Source: Gardnerella kenyensis
GTDB lineage: Bacteria; Actinomycetota; Actinomycetes; Actinomycetales; Bifidobacteriaceae
Direction of reading: 5' to 3'
Assembly: GCA_003585735.1 (NCBI GenBank)
Contig: NQOH01000007.1
Coordinates: 1 to 36,292 of the forward strand
Length of the DNA: 36,292 nucleotides
The notes under the pieces are model-generated. The model did no database searches and was not told where the DNA came from. It saw only the letters and a program-made list of their open reading frames with translations. This document shows positions 25,254 to 33,655 of this stretch, piece after piece (the stretch's first letter is position 1; each line of letters starts with the position of its first letter). Position numbers and translations under genes: made by a program.

Positions 25254-25634
25254 TTATTTATCACTTTTATGCATGAAGCTTGGAACAGGCATAGGTATGT
25301 GATGATGCACAGGAGTATGCGCGCCAGAATGTGAAGCTGAATTTTCGCTATTTACAGCTTTCGCAGCAGCTTCAGCAGCCCACTTAGCATATTCGTCTAA
25401 ATCATCATCGTTAGAAGTATCGGCAGATGCGTCCTCTTCAGAAGCATCATCCTGTTCCTGAAGATACGTATCTTCTTCATAACCTTCGCTCGATGCAAAT
25501 GGATCGAAGGATCCCTGTCCGGGTTCGCTGGAGTTAAGCTCCTTAGCAAGCTCGTCATAATCCGTATCGGTCGTCAGGTATTTGAGCTTACGGGCAATTT
25601 TCTGTTGCTTTGCCTTCTGTCGTCCGCGGCCCAT
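25254..25634 (-). CDS. DUF3073-family protein
   Basis: Protein of 126 residues, unknown function. The N-terminus MGRGRQKAKQQKIARKLKYL is the family signature: a very basic stretch that suggests nucleic-acid binding. TDTDYDELAKELN follows. The rest is acidic and disordered (EEDTYLQEQDDASEEDASAD), ending in a His/Pro tail HTPVHHHIPMPVPSF. A minus-strand GAGGGGGTC lies before the ATG as ribosome site. The basic head and acidic tail could interact with each other, which is inference. Confidence 0.85.
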   Translation of the reverse strand: MGRGRQKAKQQKIARKLKYLTTDTDYDELAKELNSSEPGQGSFDPFASSEGYEEDTYLQEQDDASEEDASADTSNDDDLDEYAKWAAEAAAKAVNSENSASHSGAHTPVHHHIPMPVPSFMHKSDK

Positions 25635-25782
25635 CTGACCCCCTCTTAAAAAATTACCGTAACAATCAGTTCATCACACAAGAGCGTACCACTTAACCGC
25701 AACCGTGTGTATTGTCTGTGTAAACTTTTACCATAAAAGCCATATTTTAAGCGTAAAAGTACGTGTAATTAAGGAGTTAAAA

Positions 25783-26874
25783 ATGCCGGAAGAAGCACAA
25801 ATTACAGCTGCAGGAAACGAGATGAGCGCAAGCTTTCTTGCGGCGCGTAAGCGTTCGGATGCAACTCTTGAAAAGTTGAAAACTAATCCAGCCTCGTTTA
25901 CGATGCTTACCGGCGACCGTCCAACAGGCCGTTTGCATTTAGGACATTATTTTGGTTCGATTCGTGAGCGTGTCGCAATGCAACAGCGTGGCGTAAAAAC
26001 CAATATCATCATTGCTGACTACCAAGTTATTACAGATCGCGACACAACTGAGCATATTGAAGATAATGTGTTGAATTTGGTGCTTGATTACATGGCAGCT
26101 GGAATTGATCCAGAAAAAACCATGATTTTTACGCACTCTGCTGTGCCTGCTGCAAATCAGCTTATGCTACCATTCCTGTCTTTAGTTACGGAAGCAGAAT
26201 TGCATAGGAATCCTACTGTAAAGTCAGAAATGGAATCTTCCGGCCACGCTTTAACCGGATTGCTTCTTACATACCCAGTGCATCAAGCTTGCGATATTCT
26301 GTTTTGCAAAGCAAATGTTGTGCCAATTGGCAAAGATAATTTGCCTCACGTTGAAATCACTCGCACAATTGCACGTCGTTTTAACGAGAGATACGCAAAA
26401 AAGAATCCAGTATTTCCAGAGCCTGCGGCAATTTTGTCTGACGCTCCAGAAATTCCAGGTTTGGACGGTCGTAAGATGAGCAAATCTTACGGAAATTCGA
26501 TTATGCTTGGAGCTACTGCTGAAGAGACTGCTAAGTTAATCAAGAAAAGTCCAACTGATTCCGAGCGAATGATTACTTTTGATCCAGTTGCGCGTCCGCA
26601 AGTTTCAGCACTTTTGACTACCGCAGGATTAGTAACAGGCAGGGATCCTAAAGAGATTGCTGAAGAAATTGGCAACGCTGGTGCCGGCGCGCTGAAAGCT
26701 TACGTAATTGAAAACGTAAATAATTTCTTGGCTCCTCATCGTGAGCGTCGCGCAGAATTAGCAAAAGATATGGATACTGTTCGAGATATTTTGCACGACG
26801 GCAACAAACGCGCCAACGCTATTGCTGAAGAAACGCTTAATCAAGTTCGCGAAGCAATGGGAATGAAATACTAG
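25783..26874 (+). CDS. trpS: Tryptophanyl-tRNA synthetase
   Basis: Class I aminoacyl-tRNA synthetase of 363 residues that charges tRNA-Trp. The HIGH-type motif is LHLGHYFGS (first His about residue 52) and the KMSKS motif starts at Lys231. The variant TGDRPTGRLHLGHYFGSIRERV and ADYQVITDRD marks the less common bacterial TrpRS subtype, which has GHYFG rather than the GNYLGA of the E. coli type. The start ATG 25783 has AAGGAG six bases upstream; a longer frame from 25705 has no such site. It ends with a strong terminator. A degenerate 9-base direct repeat covers the stop codon. Confidence 0.94.
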   Translation: MPEEAQITAAGNEMSASFLAARKRSDATLEKLKTNPASFTMLTGDRPTGRLHLGHYFGSIRERVAMQQRGVKTNIIIADYQVITDRDTTEHIEDNVLNLVLDYMAAGIDPEKTMIFTHSAVPAANQLMLPFLSLVTEAELHRNPTVKSEMESSGHALTGLLLTYPVHQACDILFCKANVVPIGKDNLPHVEITRTIARRFNERYAKKNPVFPEPAAILSDAPEIPGLDGRKMSKSYGNSIMLGATAEETAKLIKKSPTDSERMITFDPVARPQVSALLTTAGLVTGRDPKEIAEEIGNAGAGALKAYVIENVNNFLAPHRERRAELAKDMDTVRDILHDGNKRANAIAEETLNQVREAMGMKY

Positions 26875-26887
26875 AGGCACTAGAAGT
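26870..26887 (+). repeat. Degenerate 9-bp repeat over the trpS stop codon
   Basis: ACTAGAGGC (26870-26878) and ACTAGAAGT (26879-26887) are adjacent near-copies, followed by a third partial ACTAATT. The first includes the TAG stop. Confidence 0.5.
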
Positions 26888-26923
26888 ACTAATTAAATTT
26901 TAATAAGCAAATTAATAAACAAT

Positions 26924-26959
26924 AAAGCCGCTCGCAAGAAAACTTGTAAGCGGCTTTTT
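26924..26959 (+). terminator. Terminator of trpS
   Basis: A 15-base stem (26924-26938 with 26943-26957; one mismatch and one G-U), core AAAGCCGCT/AGCGGCTTT, tetraloop AAAA, followed by TT. It has an A-rich left flank, so it also serves thrE, which ends at 26991 on the minus strand. Confidence 0.9.
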
Positions 26960-26990
26960 GTTGAAAATTGATGAATTGAAATTTAGAAAA

Positions 26991-28736
26991 TCACACGTCG
27001 TAACGCCAACTTTTATCTGTAATAACTCGCGCTACAGCAAGACCGATCGGCAAGCAAATAATCACCATAAAAGCGCGGAAAGTCCAATCTAACGCTGGAA
27101 GCGTGTGGAATTGGCCAAGATAAAACATTGCGCGATACATATAAAGTCCTGGAACCATAATCACAATTGAAGGAACCGTAAGACCTATTCGCGGATAACC
27201 CAAGTATTGAGGTGCTAGCCCGTGACGAACAATAGAGCGCCAGGCAGAAGCAAGCAAGCCAGCAAGTAAAGCTCCAGTGAAAGCCGCAATTTCTGCAGCA
27301 ATACCGAAATCTGTCATAGTTAAGCGCAAAGTATCGGTAATAGCGCCAATAATGCCAGCAACTAAGCACATGCGTTGTGGAGAATTAAACAGAACGGAGA
27401 AGCCCCACACGCCAGCAAAAGCCGTAATAAGTCGAAGAACTGCGTTAAGCCAAGGGTTCAATCCGAGCGGAGGGAAACCTTGAGGATTAAGCTGCACAAG
27501 ACTTGCAACAGTCCAGCCTGCAAGAGTTCCCATCAAAATAATCGCAAGCGTATAACACAGGCGTTGAATGCCGGAAGGGAAATCTATTTTTGCAATATCC
27601 AAGCCGCCTGTAATAAGCGGGAAGCCTGGAATAACAAACAGTACTGAGCCAATATACGCAGTTGTATGATTTAGTGCGCTTGGGTCGAAGTAGCCAATAA
27701 GTCGTAGTGAGCCGATGCAAGAAAGTGCGCCGATTGCAACAGCAACGAATGTGACTACAAATTGGTTAAGATGATGCATAAACATGCGGCGACGAATATA
27801 ATGGCCAATTCCTGCACCAATAAAAGCGCCAATCATGTCGTAAAGGCCGCCGCCAAGCAAGAAAGCAAAGGATGCGCAAGCTATTGCTGAAGCAAGGCCT
27901 GCAAACCAAGGCTTATAAAGCGGCTTACGATTTTTAATCAGATCAAGACGGTCGTGTACTTCTCGAACAGTAAGAGGATGATTATTTTTAGACTCATCCT
28001 TACTGCTAGAAGTGTTTACGTGCGAAAAATGTTCAGAATAAGCTCTTTCTGGTTGCAATGCAAAAATTCCGCGCGGCTTTTCTTTTCTTATAGCTTCTTG
28101 TAAAGCTTTTTCTTCCGCAACTTTTGCAGCATGCTCTTCGGACTGCTTAGCGGTTTGTACAATATCGCGCTCTGCGTCGCTTTCTTGAAGAGTGTCAACT
28201 AATTCTTTAGAAACTGTAGCTTTTGAGTGGTAGAGGGAATCGTTTCCAAGTTTAACGTTAAACCAGTCAGCAAAATGCTCGAGAAGCCAAATTCGTTCAG
28301 TATTAACACCTGTTGTTGGAAGATCTACAACTTCAGTAATGCGCTCATGCTTATCGGTGCAAGTTGCTTCAATATCGGTGAGATTCACGTCCGCGCGCAC
28401 GTGAACGCCCATCGGTTCGCCGATTCTGTGCATAAGTTCGCGAACGCGGTAGCTTCCGGTTCCTGCTCCTAATCCAAGAGCGCCGACGCGAATAATAATG
28501 CTTGATTTTGCAGCTATGCACGCTTCAGTAACAGGCTTATCCCAGTCGCGCTCAACATCGTCCATGTCAAGCGGGATAGCATGCGTGTGAAAACGTCCAG
28601 AAGGTTTGCCAACTACATGCCCGGTTGAAAGAATTTCAGGTTTGTTGCTACAACTGTCACTATCTGCAGTATTACAGGCGTTATTGCCTGTATTGCTATC
28701 TGCATTACTGCTTGCATTATTATCTACTCTACTCAC
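26991..28736 (-). CDS. thrE: ThrE-type threonine/serine exporter
   Basis: Inner-membrane exporter of the ThrE family, 581 residues. The cytosolic domain (about 60-260) begins DWDKPVTEACIAAKSSIIIRVGALGLGAGTGSYRVRELM, the family N-terminal signature. Two blocks of hydrophobic helices follow, about 275-430 and 445-575, corresponding to the fused N- and C-terminal ThrE parts (DUF1212 and DUF3815). In Corynebacterium the homologue exports threonine and serine. The start used is GTG 28736. It lacks a nearby ribosome site, and the first 35 residues (NNASSNADSNTGNN...) are low-complexity, so translation may begin further in. A long charged linker (about 200-245) separates the cytosolic and membrane parts. 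Confidence 0.85.
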   Translation of the reverse strand: MSRVDNNASSNADSNTGNNACNTADSDSCSNKPEILSTGHVVGKPSGRFHTHAIPLDMDDVERDWDKPVTEACIAAKSSIIIRVGALGLGAGTGSYRVRELMHRIGEPMGVHVRADVNLTDIEATCTDKHERITEVVDLPTTGVNTERIWLLEHFADWFNVKLGNDSLYHSKATVSKELVDTLQESDAERDIVQTAKQSEEHAAKVAEEKALQEAIRKEKPRGIFALQPERAYSEHFSHVNTSSSKDESKNNHPLTVREVHDRLDLIKNRKPLYKPWFAGLASAIACASFAFLLGGGLYDMIGAFIGAGIGHYIRRRMFMHHLNQFVVTFVAVAIGALSCIGSLRLIGYFDPSALNHTTAYIGSVLFVIPGFPLITGGLDIAKIDFPSGIQRLCYTLAIILMGTLAGWTVASLVQLNPQGFPPLGLNPWLNAVLRLITAFAGVWGFSVLFNSPQRMCLVAGIIGAITDTLRLTMTDFGIAAEIAAFTGALLAGLLASAWRSIVRHGLAPQYLGYPRIGLTVPSIVIMVPGLYMYRAMFYLGQFHTLPALDWTFRAFMVIICLPIGLAVARVITDKSWRYDV

Positions 28737-28879
28737 AATTTTTCAGTATACGACCCCCTTTGCCTAGCAGATTTTTACAAACAAAATACGCTTCGAACTA
28801 CGTCCGGTGGTAGTTTCACAATTAACTTGGTATCTCGCTGGAAACAAGGCTGTGGGCTTGCAACTTTTGACCTACATAA

Positions 28880-28896
28880 CCGCGGAGGAGCCGCGG
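28880..28896 (+). promoter_or_regulatory. GC-rich hairpin in the ppc leader
   Basis: CCGCGG-AGGAG-CCGCGG (28880-28896) is a perfect six-base stem exposing AGGAG in its loop. It stands out from the surrounding AT-rich DNA. An ATG at 28904 lies 13 bases after the loop and opens an out-of-frame ORF that overlaps the ppc start. Confidence 0.55.
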
Positions 28897-28903
28897 AAGT
28901 CAG

Positions 28904-29026
28904 ATGATCAAGCAACCTTTGTCTGGCGCAAGGAGGTCTGATGACAGAAGAAAATCAGCAGGTTACTCCAGCAGACGCAACTATTGTTACGTCTGGTTTA
29001 GGGCGAAAAGGCCCAGAGGAGCGTGA
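28904..29026 (+). CDS. Possible upstream ORF overlapping the ppc start
   Basis: ATG at 28904 opens a 40-residue frame (MIKQPLSGARRSDDRRKS...) ending at TGA 29024-29026. It lies in a different frame from ppc and runs across its start codon. The product is basic and resembles no protein I recognise. An AGGAG sits in the hairpin loop upstream. It may be a leader peptide that modulates ppc translation, or simply chance. Confidence 0.25.
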   Translation: MIKQPLSGARRSDDRRKSAGYSSRRNYCYVWFRAKRPRGA

Positions 29027-31697
29027 CCTTCCAGCATCGCTTAAGCAAGACATGGATTTGTGTTTGCATATTCTTCGCGATGTTCTTGGTGAATTTGATG
29101 AAAAATTGCTCGCAGTATTCGACGACGTTCGTTTGAATACTGTTGAAGCTAGTGCCGCGCATTTTGCACAAATGGTAGATGCAAAAGTAACAGCCGACGA
29201 TGGCTTAAGTAAGGCTGTTAGCAAGCTCAACGGAATGAATTTGCATGATACTCAGCTTTTAGCTCGCGCTTTTGCAACATACTTCCATTTGGCTAATTTG
29301 TGCGAAGAGAATTATCGAGTTTCTGTACTTCATCAGCGTGAATGCGATGTTGAAGATTCGATGCCAGTTGACCCAGTAAACGAACTTACTTGCGCGTATC
29401 ACAAATTATTGACGGAAATGAGTCCAGCGCAAGCTAAAGAATTGCTTGCAAAACTTGAGTTCCATCCTGTATTTACTGCGCACCCAACTGAAGCTCGTCG
29501 TAAGGCTGTTGCTGGAAAAATTCGTAGAATTTCGCAATTATTAAGCGAGCATCATCGCTTAGGCGGATCCGACAAGCGCGAAAATTATCGTCGTCTTTAT
29601 AACGAAATTGACGCTCTTCTTAGAACTTCGCCAATTGCTTTGAAGAAGCCAACTCCAGTTGAAGAAGCTGACACTATTCTTGACATTTTTGACGCTACTT
29701 TATTTGACACTATCCCAGTTGTGTATCGTCGTTTTGACGATTGGCTGCTTGGCAAGAAGGCAGGTCTTGTGCCGCCTCGCTGCCCTGCATTCTTCCACCC
29801 AGGAAGCTGGATTGGTTCGGATCGCGACGGCAACCCGAACGTGACTGCTAAAGTAAGTCGTCAGGTTGCTCGAAAGTTTAGCGATCATGTTCTTGCGGCT
29901 TTGGAAAATCGCACGCGCGAAGTTGGCAAGTGCTTAACTATGGAAACTCGCACAACTCCTCCAAGCGTGGAGCTGCTTGAGTTGTGGAATCGTCAGCGCG
30001 AAATGAGCGAACAGCTTACAGAAAGCGCTTCAGATGTTTCTAATAGCGAGCCACATCGTGCTGTAATGCTTGTAATGGCGGATCGTTTGCACCGCACTAT
30101 TAGCCGCGATACGGATTTGATGTATCATTCTTGCGAAGATTTTATTGAAGATTTGCAAATTGTGCAGCGCTCTTTGGCTGAAGGTGGCGATCCTCGAGCA
30201 GCTTATGGTCCTTTGCAGGATTTGATTTGGCAGGCGCAAACCTTTGGATTCCACATGGTTGAAATGGAATTCCGTCAGCATTCTCTCGTGCATTCTCGCG
30301 CTTTGGAAGATATTCGCGAACACGGATTGCACGGCGAACGCGGACCGCTTCAGCCGATGACTCGTGAAGTGCTCGATACTTTCCGCGCTTTGGGAGCAAT
30401 CCAAAAGCGCAACGGCATGCGTGCTGCTCGACGTTACATTATTTCCTTCGCAAAATCTGCTCAGCATGTGCGTGACGTATTTGAGCTTAATCGTCTTGCT
30501 TTCGCTCACCCACAGGATGCGCCAACAATCGACGTTATTCCACTGTTTGAGCAGTTGGAAGATTTGCAGAATTCTGTAAATGTGCTTGAGGAGATTATTA
30601 AGATTCCTGAAGTGCAGGCTCGTCTTAAGGCTACAGGCCGCAAGATGGAAGTTATGCTTGGTTACTCGGATTCTTCCAAGGATGCTGGTCCTACTTCCGC
30701 AACGCTTGCTTTGCACTCTGCTCAGGAGCGCATTGCTCAATGGGCTAAGAAGCATGATATTGATTTGACACTATTCCACGGCCGCGGTGGTGCTGTTGGT
30801 CGCGGTGGCGGTCCTGCAAACCGTGCAGTGCTTGCTCAGCCAGTTGGCTCCGTCAACTGCCGATTTAAGCTTACTGAGCAGGGCGAGGTTATTTTCGCCC
30901 GCTACGGTAACCCTATTTTGGCAATTCGCCACGTTGAATCCGTTGCTTCTGCAACTTTGCTTCAGTCTTCGCCAAGTGTTGAGAAAACTAATACTGATAT
31001 GACGAAGAAGTATGCGGATATGGCTGCAAAGCTTGATGTTGCAGCTCATGAGCGCTTCCTTGATTTGCTGCAAACGGATGATTTCACTCCATGGTTCTCT
31101 ACGGTTACACCGCTTAGCGAGATTGGTTTGCTTCCAATAGGTTCTCGCCCAGCTAAGCGCGGTTTGGGCGCGAAGTCTTTGGATGATTTGCGCACAATCC
31201 CGTGGGTGTTCTCTTGGGCTCAGGCTCGAATCAACTTGGCAGCATGGTACGGTTTGGGAACAGCTTGCGAAAAGTTTGGCGACTTGGAAACTTTGCGTAG
31301 AGCTTACGAAGAGTGGCCGCTGTTTAGTACTTTTATTGACAATATTGAGATGTCTTTGGCTAAAACGGATGAGCGTATTGCTCGCATGTACTTAAGCCTT
31401 GGAGATCGCGAAGATTTGAGCGATAAAGTACTTTCGGAAATGCAGCTTACTCGCAAGTGGGTTTTGCAAATAGTTGACGACAAGTGGCCTCTGCAGCATC
31501 GTCACGTTCTCGGCCAGGCTATTCGAGTGCGCTCGCCTTACGTTGACGCGCTTTCTGTAATCCAATCCCTTGCATTGCACAAGCTGCGTAACAAGGTAGA
31601 TAAGGAAGAATTGAGCGAAAGCCAACAGGCAGAGTTCATCTACCTTATTCTTTGCACTGTTTCTGGTGTTGCTGCAGGCTTGCAAAATACTGGATGA
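28941..31697 (+). CDS. ppc: Phosphoenolpyruvate carboxylase
   Basis: Anaplerotic enzyme of 918 residues converting PEP and bicarbonate to oxaloacetate. Signatures are VFTAHPTEARRKAV (about 175-188, catalytic His), GYSDSSKDAGPTSA (about 574-587) and FHGRGGAVGRGGGP (about 612-625), with the active-site Arg/Gly loop. The C-terminus ends GVAAGLQNTG, the usual -QNTG terminus. The ATG is preceded by a near-perfect ribosome site AAGGAGGT (28930-28937). It may work with the carbonic anhydrase encoded next, which supplies bicarbonate, although a terminator separates them. The leader is unusual, with a GC-rich hairpin and an overlapping upstream frame. Confidence 0.96.
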   Translation: MTEENQQVTPADATIVTSGLGRKGPEERDLPASLKQDMDLCLHILRDVLGEFDEKLLAVFDDVRLNTVEASAAHFAQMVDAKVTADDGLSKAVSKLNGMNLHDTQLLARAFATYFHLANLCEENYRVSVLHQRECDVEDSMPVDPVNELTCAYHKLLTEMSPAQAKELLAKLEFHPVFTAHPTEARRKAVAGKIRRISQLLSEHHRLGGSDKRENYRRLYNEIDALLRTSPIALKKPTPVEEADTILDIFDATLFDTIPVVYRRFDDWLLGKKAGLVPPRCPAFFHPGSWIGSDRDGNPNVTAKVSRQVARKFSDHVLAALENRTREVGKCLTMETRTTPPSVELLELWNRQREMSEQLTESASDVSNSEPHRAVMLVMADRLHRTISRDTDLMYHSCEDFIEDLQIVQRSLAEGGDPRAAYGPLQDLIWQAQTFGFHMVEMEFRQHSLVHSRALEDIREHGLHGERGPLQPMTREVLDTFRALGAIQKRNGMRAARRYIISFAKSAQHVRDVFELNRLAFAHPQDAPTIDVIPLFEQLEDLQNSVNVLEEIIKIPEVQARLKATGRKMEVMLGYSDSSKDAGPTSATLALHSAQERIAQWAKKHDIDLTLFHGRGGAVGRGGGPANRAVLAQPVGSVNCRFKLTEQGEVIFARYGNPILAIRHVESVASATLLQSSPSVEKTNTDMTKKYADMAAKLDVAAHERFLDLLQTDDFTPWFSTVTPLSEIGLLPIGSRPAKRGLGAKSLDDLRTIPWVFSWAQARINLAAWYGLGTACEKFGDLETLRRAYEEWPLFSTFIDNIEMSLAKTDERIARMYLSLGDREDLSDKVLSEMQLTRKWVLQIVDDKWPLQHRHVLGQAIRVRSPYVDALSVIQSLALHKLRNKVDKEELSESQQAEFIYLILCTVSGVAAGLQNTG

Positions 31698-31721
31698 TTT
31701 TAATAAATTACTAAATCAAGA

Positions 31722-31762
31722 AGGCTCTCGTATTTGCAAATTGCAATGCGGGAGCTTTTTTG
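31722..31762 (+). terminator. Terminator of ppc
   Basis: GCTCTCG pairs with CGGGAGC (one U-G), extended inwards by TAT/ATG-type pairs around TTGCAAATTGCAA, and followed by six Ts at 31756-31761. It is clear and strong. Confidence 0.88.
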
Positions 31763-31886
31763 ATAATAGGCTTATATTCTTAAACAAAATTCTTATTTAC
31801 TACGAAAGATACAATATATTCTAAGTCAAAAAATTTTAAACTTTAAGCAACTGAAAATATTGCCAATGCCAATGTAGGAGATAATA

Positions 31887-32546
31887 ATGCAAGAAGAGGC
31901 AAGCGAAGATTTTGCTAATGAAAATTCGGTTTTAGCTACATCTGTATTAAGCGCAATGCTTGCTGGGAATCGCAAATTTGCAGAAGGTAATTCAGAGCAT
32001 GCAGGCGTAAATTCAGAATCGCGCATGAAACTTATTGACGGCCAGCATCCTGGAGCTGTTGTGCTTTCGTGCGCGGATTCTAGAGTTGCTCCAGAATTTA
32101 TATTCGACGCCGGTTTGGGGGATATTTTTTCTGTTCGCACAGCAGGCGAGATGCTGGATGATGCTGTAATTTCTTCGCTAGAATACGCTGTAAGCGATTT
32201 GGGAGTAAAAGTGTTTGTTGTGCTTGGGCATGAGCATTGCGGCGCCGTACAGGCTGTTTTGCCGAACGTGCAAAAGCTGGTTTCTGAATACGGTGAAGAT
32301 AAAACAAGCGAAATAATTGAGTCGAGCGAGTCAATATTGCTTCGTTCTTTAGGGCCGGCTGCGCTCGCAGGCGTTGAAGAAGACTTGAGCACGGACGATA
32401 TTGAGCGCATTCACGTGTCTAATATGTTGGCTGAAATTTGCGATAAATCTCAAATAATTCGCGAAGCTGTTTTTAGCGATGTTTTGATGCTAGTTGGCGC
32501 AAGATACCGTATGAGTGACGGTTTGGTGGAAGTATTGTCATGCTAA
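31887..32546 (+). CDS. Beta-class carbonic anhydrase
   Basis: Zinc enzyme of 219 residues interconverting CO2 and bicarbonate. The zinc ligands are Cys62 in SCADSRV (with the Asp64-Arg66 dyad), His115 and Cys118 in GHEHCGAV. FDAGLGDIFSVRTAGEML and ISSLEYAVSDLGVKVFVVLG complete the family signature. AGGAG precedes the ATG by a suitable distance. The stop overlaps the next gene by seven bases, so it is translationally coupled to the permease pair. Bicarbonate supply for PEP carboxylase or fatty acid synthesis is the likely cellular role by inference. A TGAAAAT half-site occurs at 31852-31858, resembling actinobacterial Zur boxes only weakly. Confidence 0.92.
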   Translation: MQEEASEDFANENSVLATSVLSAMLAGNRKFAEGNSEHAGVNSESRMKLIDGQHPGAVVLSCADSRVAPEFIFDAGLGDIFSVRTAGEMLDDAVISSLEYAVSDLGVKVFVVLGHEHCGAVQAVLPNVQKLVSEYGEDKTSEIIESSESILLRSLGPAALAGVEEDLSTDDIERIHVSNMLAEICDKSQIIREAVFSDVLMLVGARYRMSDGLVEVLSC

Positions 32547-33655
32547 AAACAGAAATCAAAGCGGAACTAGCAAGTCAAGAAAAACCAGCAAATTCTGCTC
32601 ACTATCTTTTTTTAGTTGCGGGCATACCTTTTGCGGCTCTTATTATTGCTATGGCTCCTGCTTTACAGGCGCGTTACCCATGGCTTCTTATTGACACCAC
32701 TGTTCGTGGCGTTGCTGGCCTACTTTTGCAAGCAATTCCTTTCACTCTTATTGGCGTTCTTGTGTCTGCGGCTGTGGAAACTTGGGTAACGGCTGATTTT
32801 ATTGAAAAACACGCTCCAAAATCCACTGCGAACGGCTTTTTGGCTGCAATACTTGCAGGCGTGTGCGTGCCTGTGTGCGACTGTGTGGTTGTGCCAACAT
32901 TTTCTAGGCTGGTTGCAAGAAAATTGCCGATTCCGTGCGCAGTAACGTTCCTGTGTGCTGTTCCTGTGGTAAATCCTGTGTCTGTTTTAGCGACTTGGTA
33001 CGCTTTTTCTGATGCTCCGGCTGTAGCCGTTATGCGCGTAGCTTTAGGCGTTGGCATTGCTTTATTAGTTGGATTTAGTTTTGTAATTTTTCCTACAAAA
33101 TCACAAATTTTGCGTAATGAAAATTTATTAAAAAATAATCTTAAATCAAAATGTTCTTGTGAACTAAAGTGTGATTGCAATAACGTAACGCAATCAACTA
33201 AAGTAGCACAGCAAAATAGTAAAAAATCAAGTATTTGCGCGCAAATAAAGCTGTACATACAACATATTCACGAAGATTTTTTGAAACTTTTGCCAATTAT
33301 TGTATGCGGAACTATTGTTGCTTCTATTATTCGCGCTTGGCTTGGTGCGGATCCTGCATCTCGCGTGCAAGCGAATAATATTTGGTTTGCAATTCCTGCA
33401 ATGATGGCTATTGCTTATTTAAGTTCGCTATGTTCAAGCTCGGATGCTGTTATTGCGCGTAGCTTGGCAGCATCTTTGCCGATGTCTTCAGTGCTGGTAT
33501 TTTTGCTATTTGGCCCAATGCTGGACTTAAAAAATACGCTTATGCTAGTCGCCGACTGCCGTGGAAAATTCGTTTTGCGCTTAACTTTAACTATTGCTGG
33601 CGTATGCTTCCTTGCTTCGCTATTTTCTAACTGGGCTTGGGGATTCATGCTATGA
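32540..33655 (+). CDS. UPF0718/DUF318-type permease (YcgR-like)
   Basis: Polytopic permease of 371 residues. Membrane helices are visible around 22-40, 55-82, 98-125, 130-155 and 163-184, and again after a hydrophilic loop from about 250 to the C-terminus. The family motif CVPVCDCVVVPT (Cys109, Cys113, Cys115) and CAVPVVNPVSVLA are present. A central cytosolic loop contains CSCELKCDC (205-213), a possible metal-binding site. The substrate is unknown; relatives include ArsP-like permeases. Paired with the TIGR03943 protein next door, as in the B. subtilis ycgR-ycgQ pair. It overlaps carbonic anhydrase by seven bases and the next gene by ATGA. Confidence 0.83.
   Translation: MLKTEIKAELASQEKPANSAHYLFLVAGIPFAALIIAMAPALQARYPWLLIDTTVRGVAGLLLQAIPFTLIGVLVSAAVETWVTADFIEKHAPKSTANGFLAAILAGVCVPVCDCVVVPTFSRLVARKLPIPCAVTFLCAVPVVNPVSVLATWYAFSDAPAVAVMRVALGVGIALLVGFSFVIFPTKSQILRNENLLKNNLKSKCSCELKCDCNNVTQSTKVAQQNSKKSSICAQIKLYIQHIHEDFLKLLPIIVCGTIVASIIRAWLGADPASRVQANNIWFAIPAMMAIAYLSSLCSSSDAVIARSLAASLPMSSVLVFLLFGPMLDLKNTLMLVADCRGKFVLRLTLTIAGVCFLASLFSNWAWGFML

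Noticed and set aside
27375-27720. Open frames on both strands inside thrE
   Set aside because: Shadows of the exporter gene, basic or Cys/Tyr-rich translations without any domain.
29597-31685. Several minus-strand frames inside ppc
   Set aside because: Low-complexity antisense translations; the plus-strand enzyme is complete and uninterrupted.
31852-31865. Zur-type operator before the carbonic anhydrase gene
   Set aside because: Only the TGAAAAT half matches; the second half is degenerate (ATTGCCA) and the central base is missing. Mentioned only as a weak hint.
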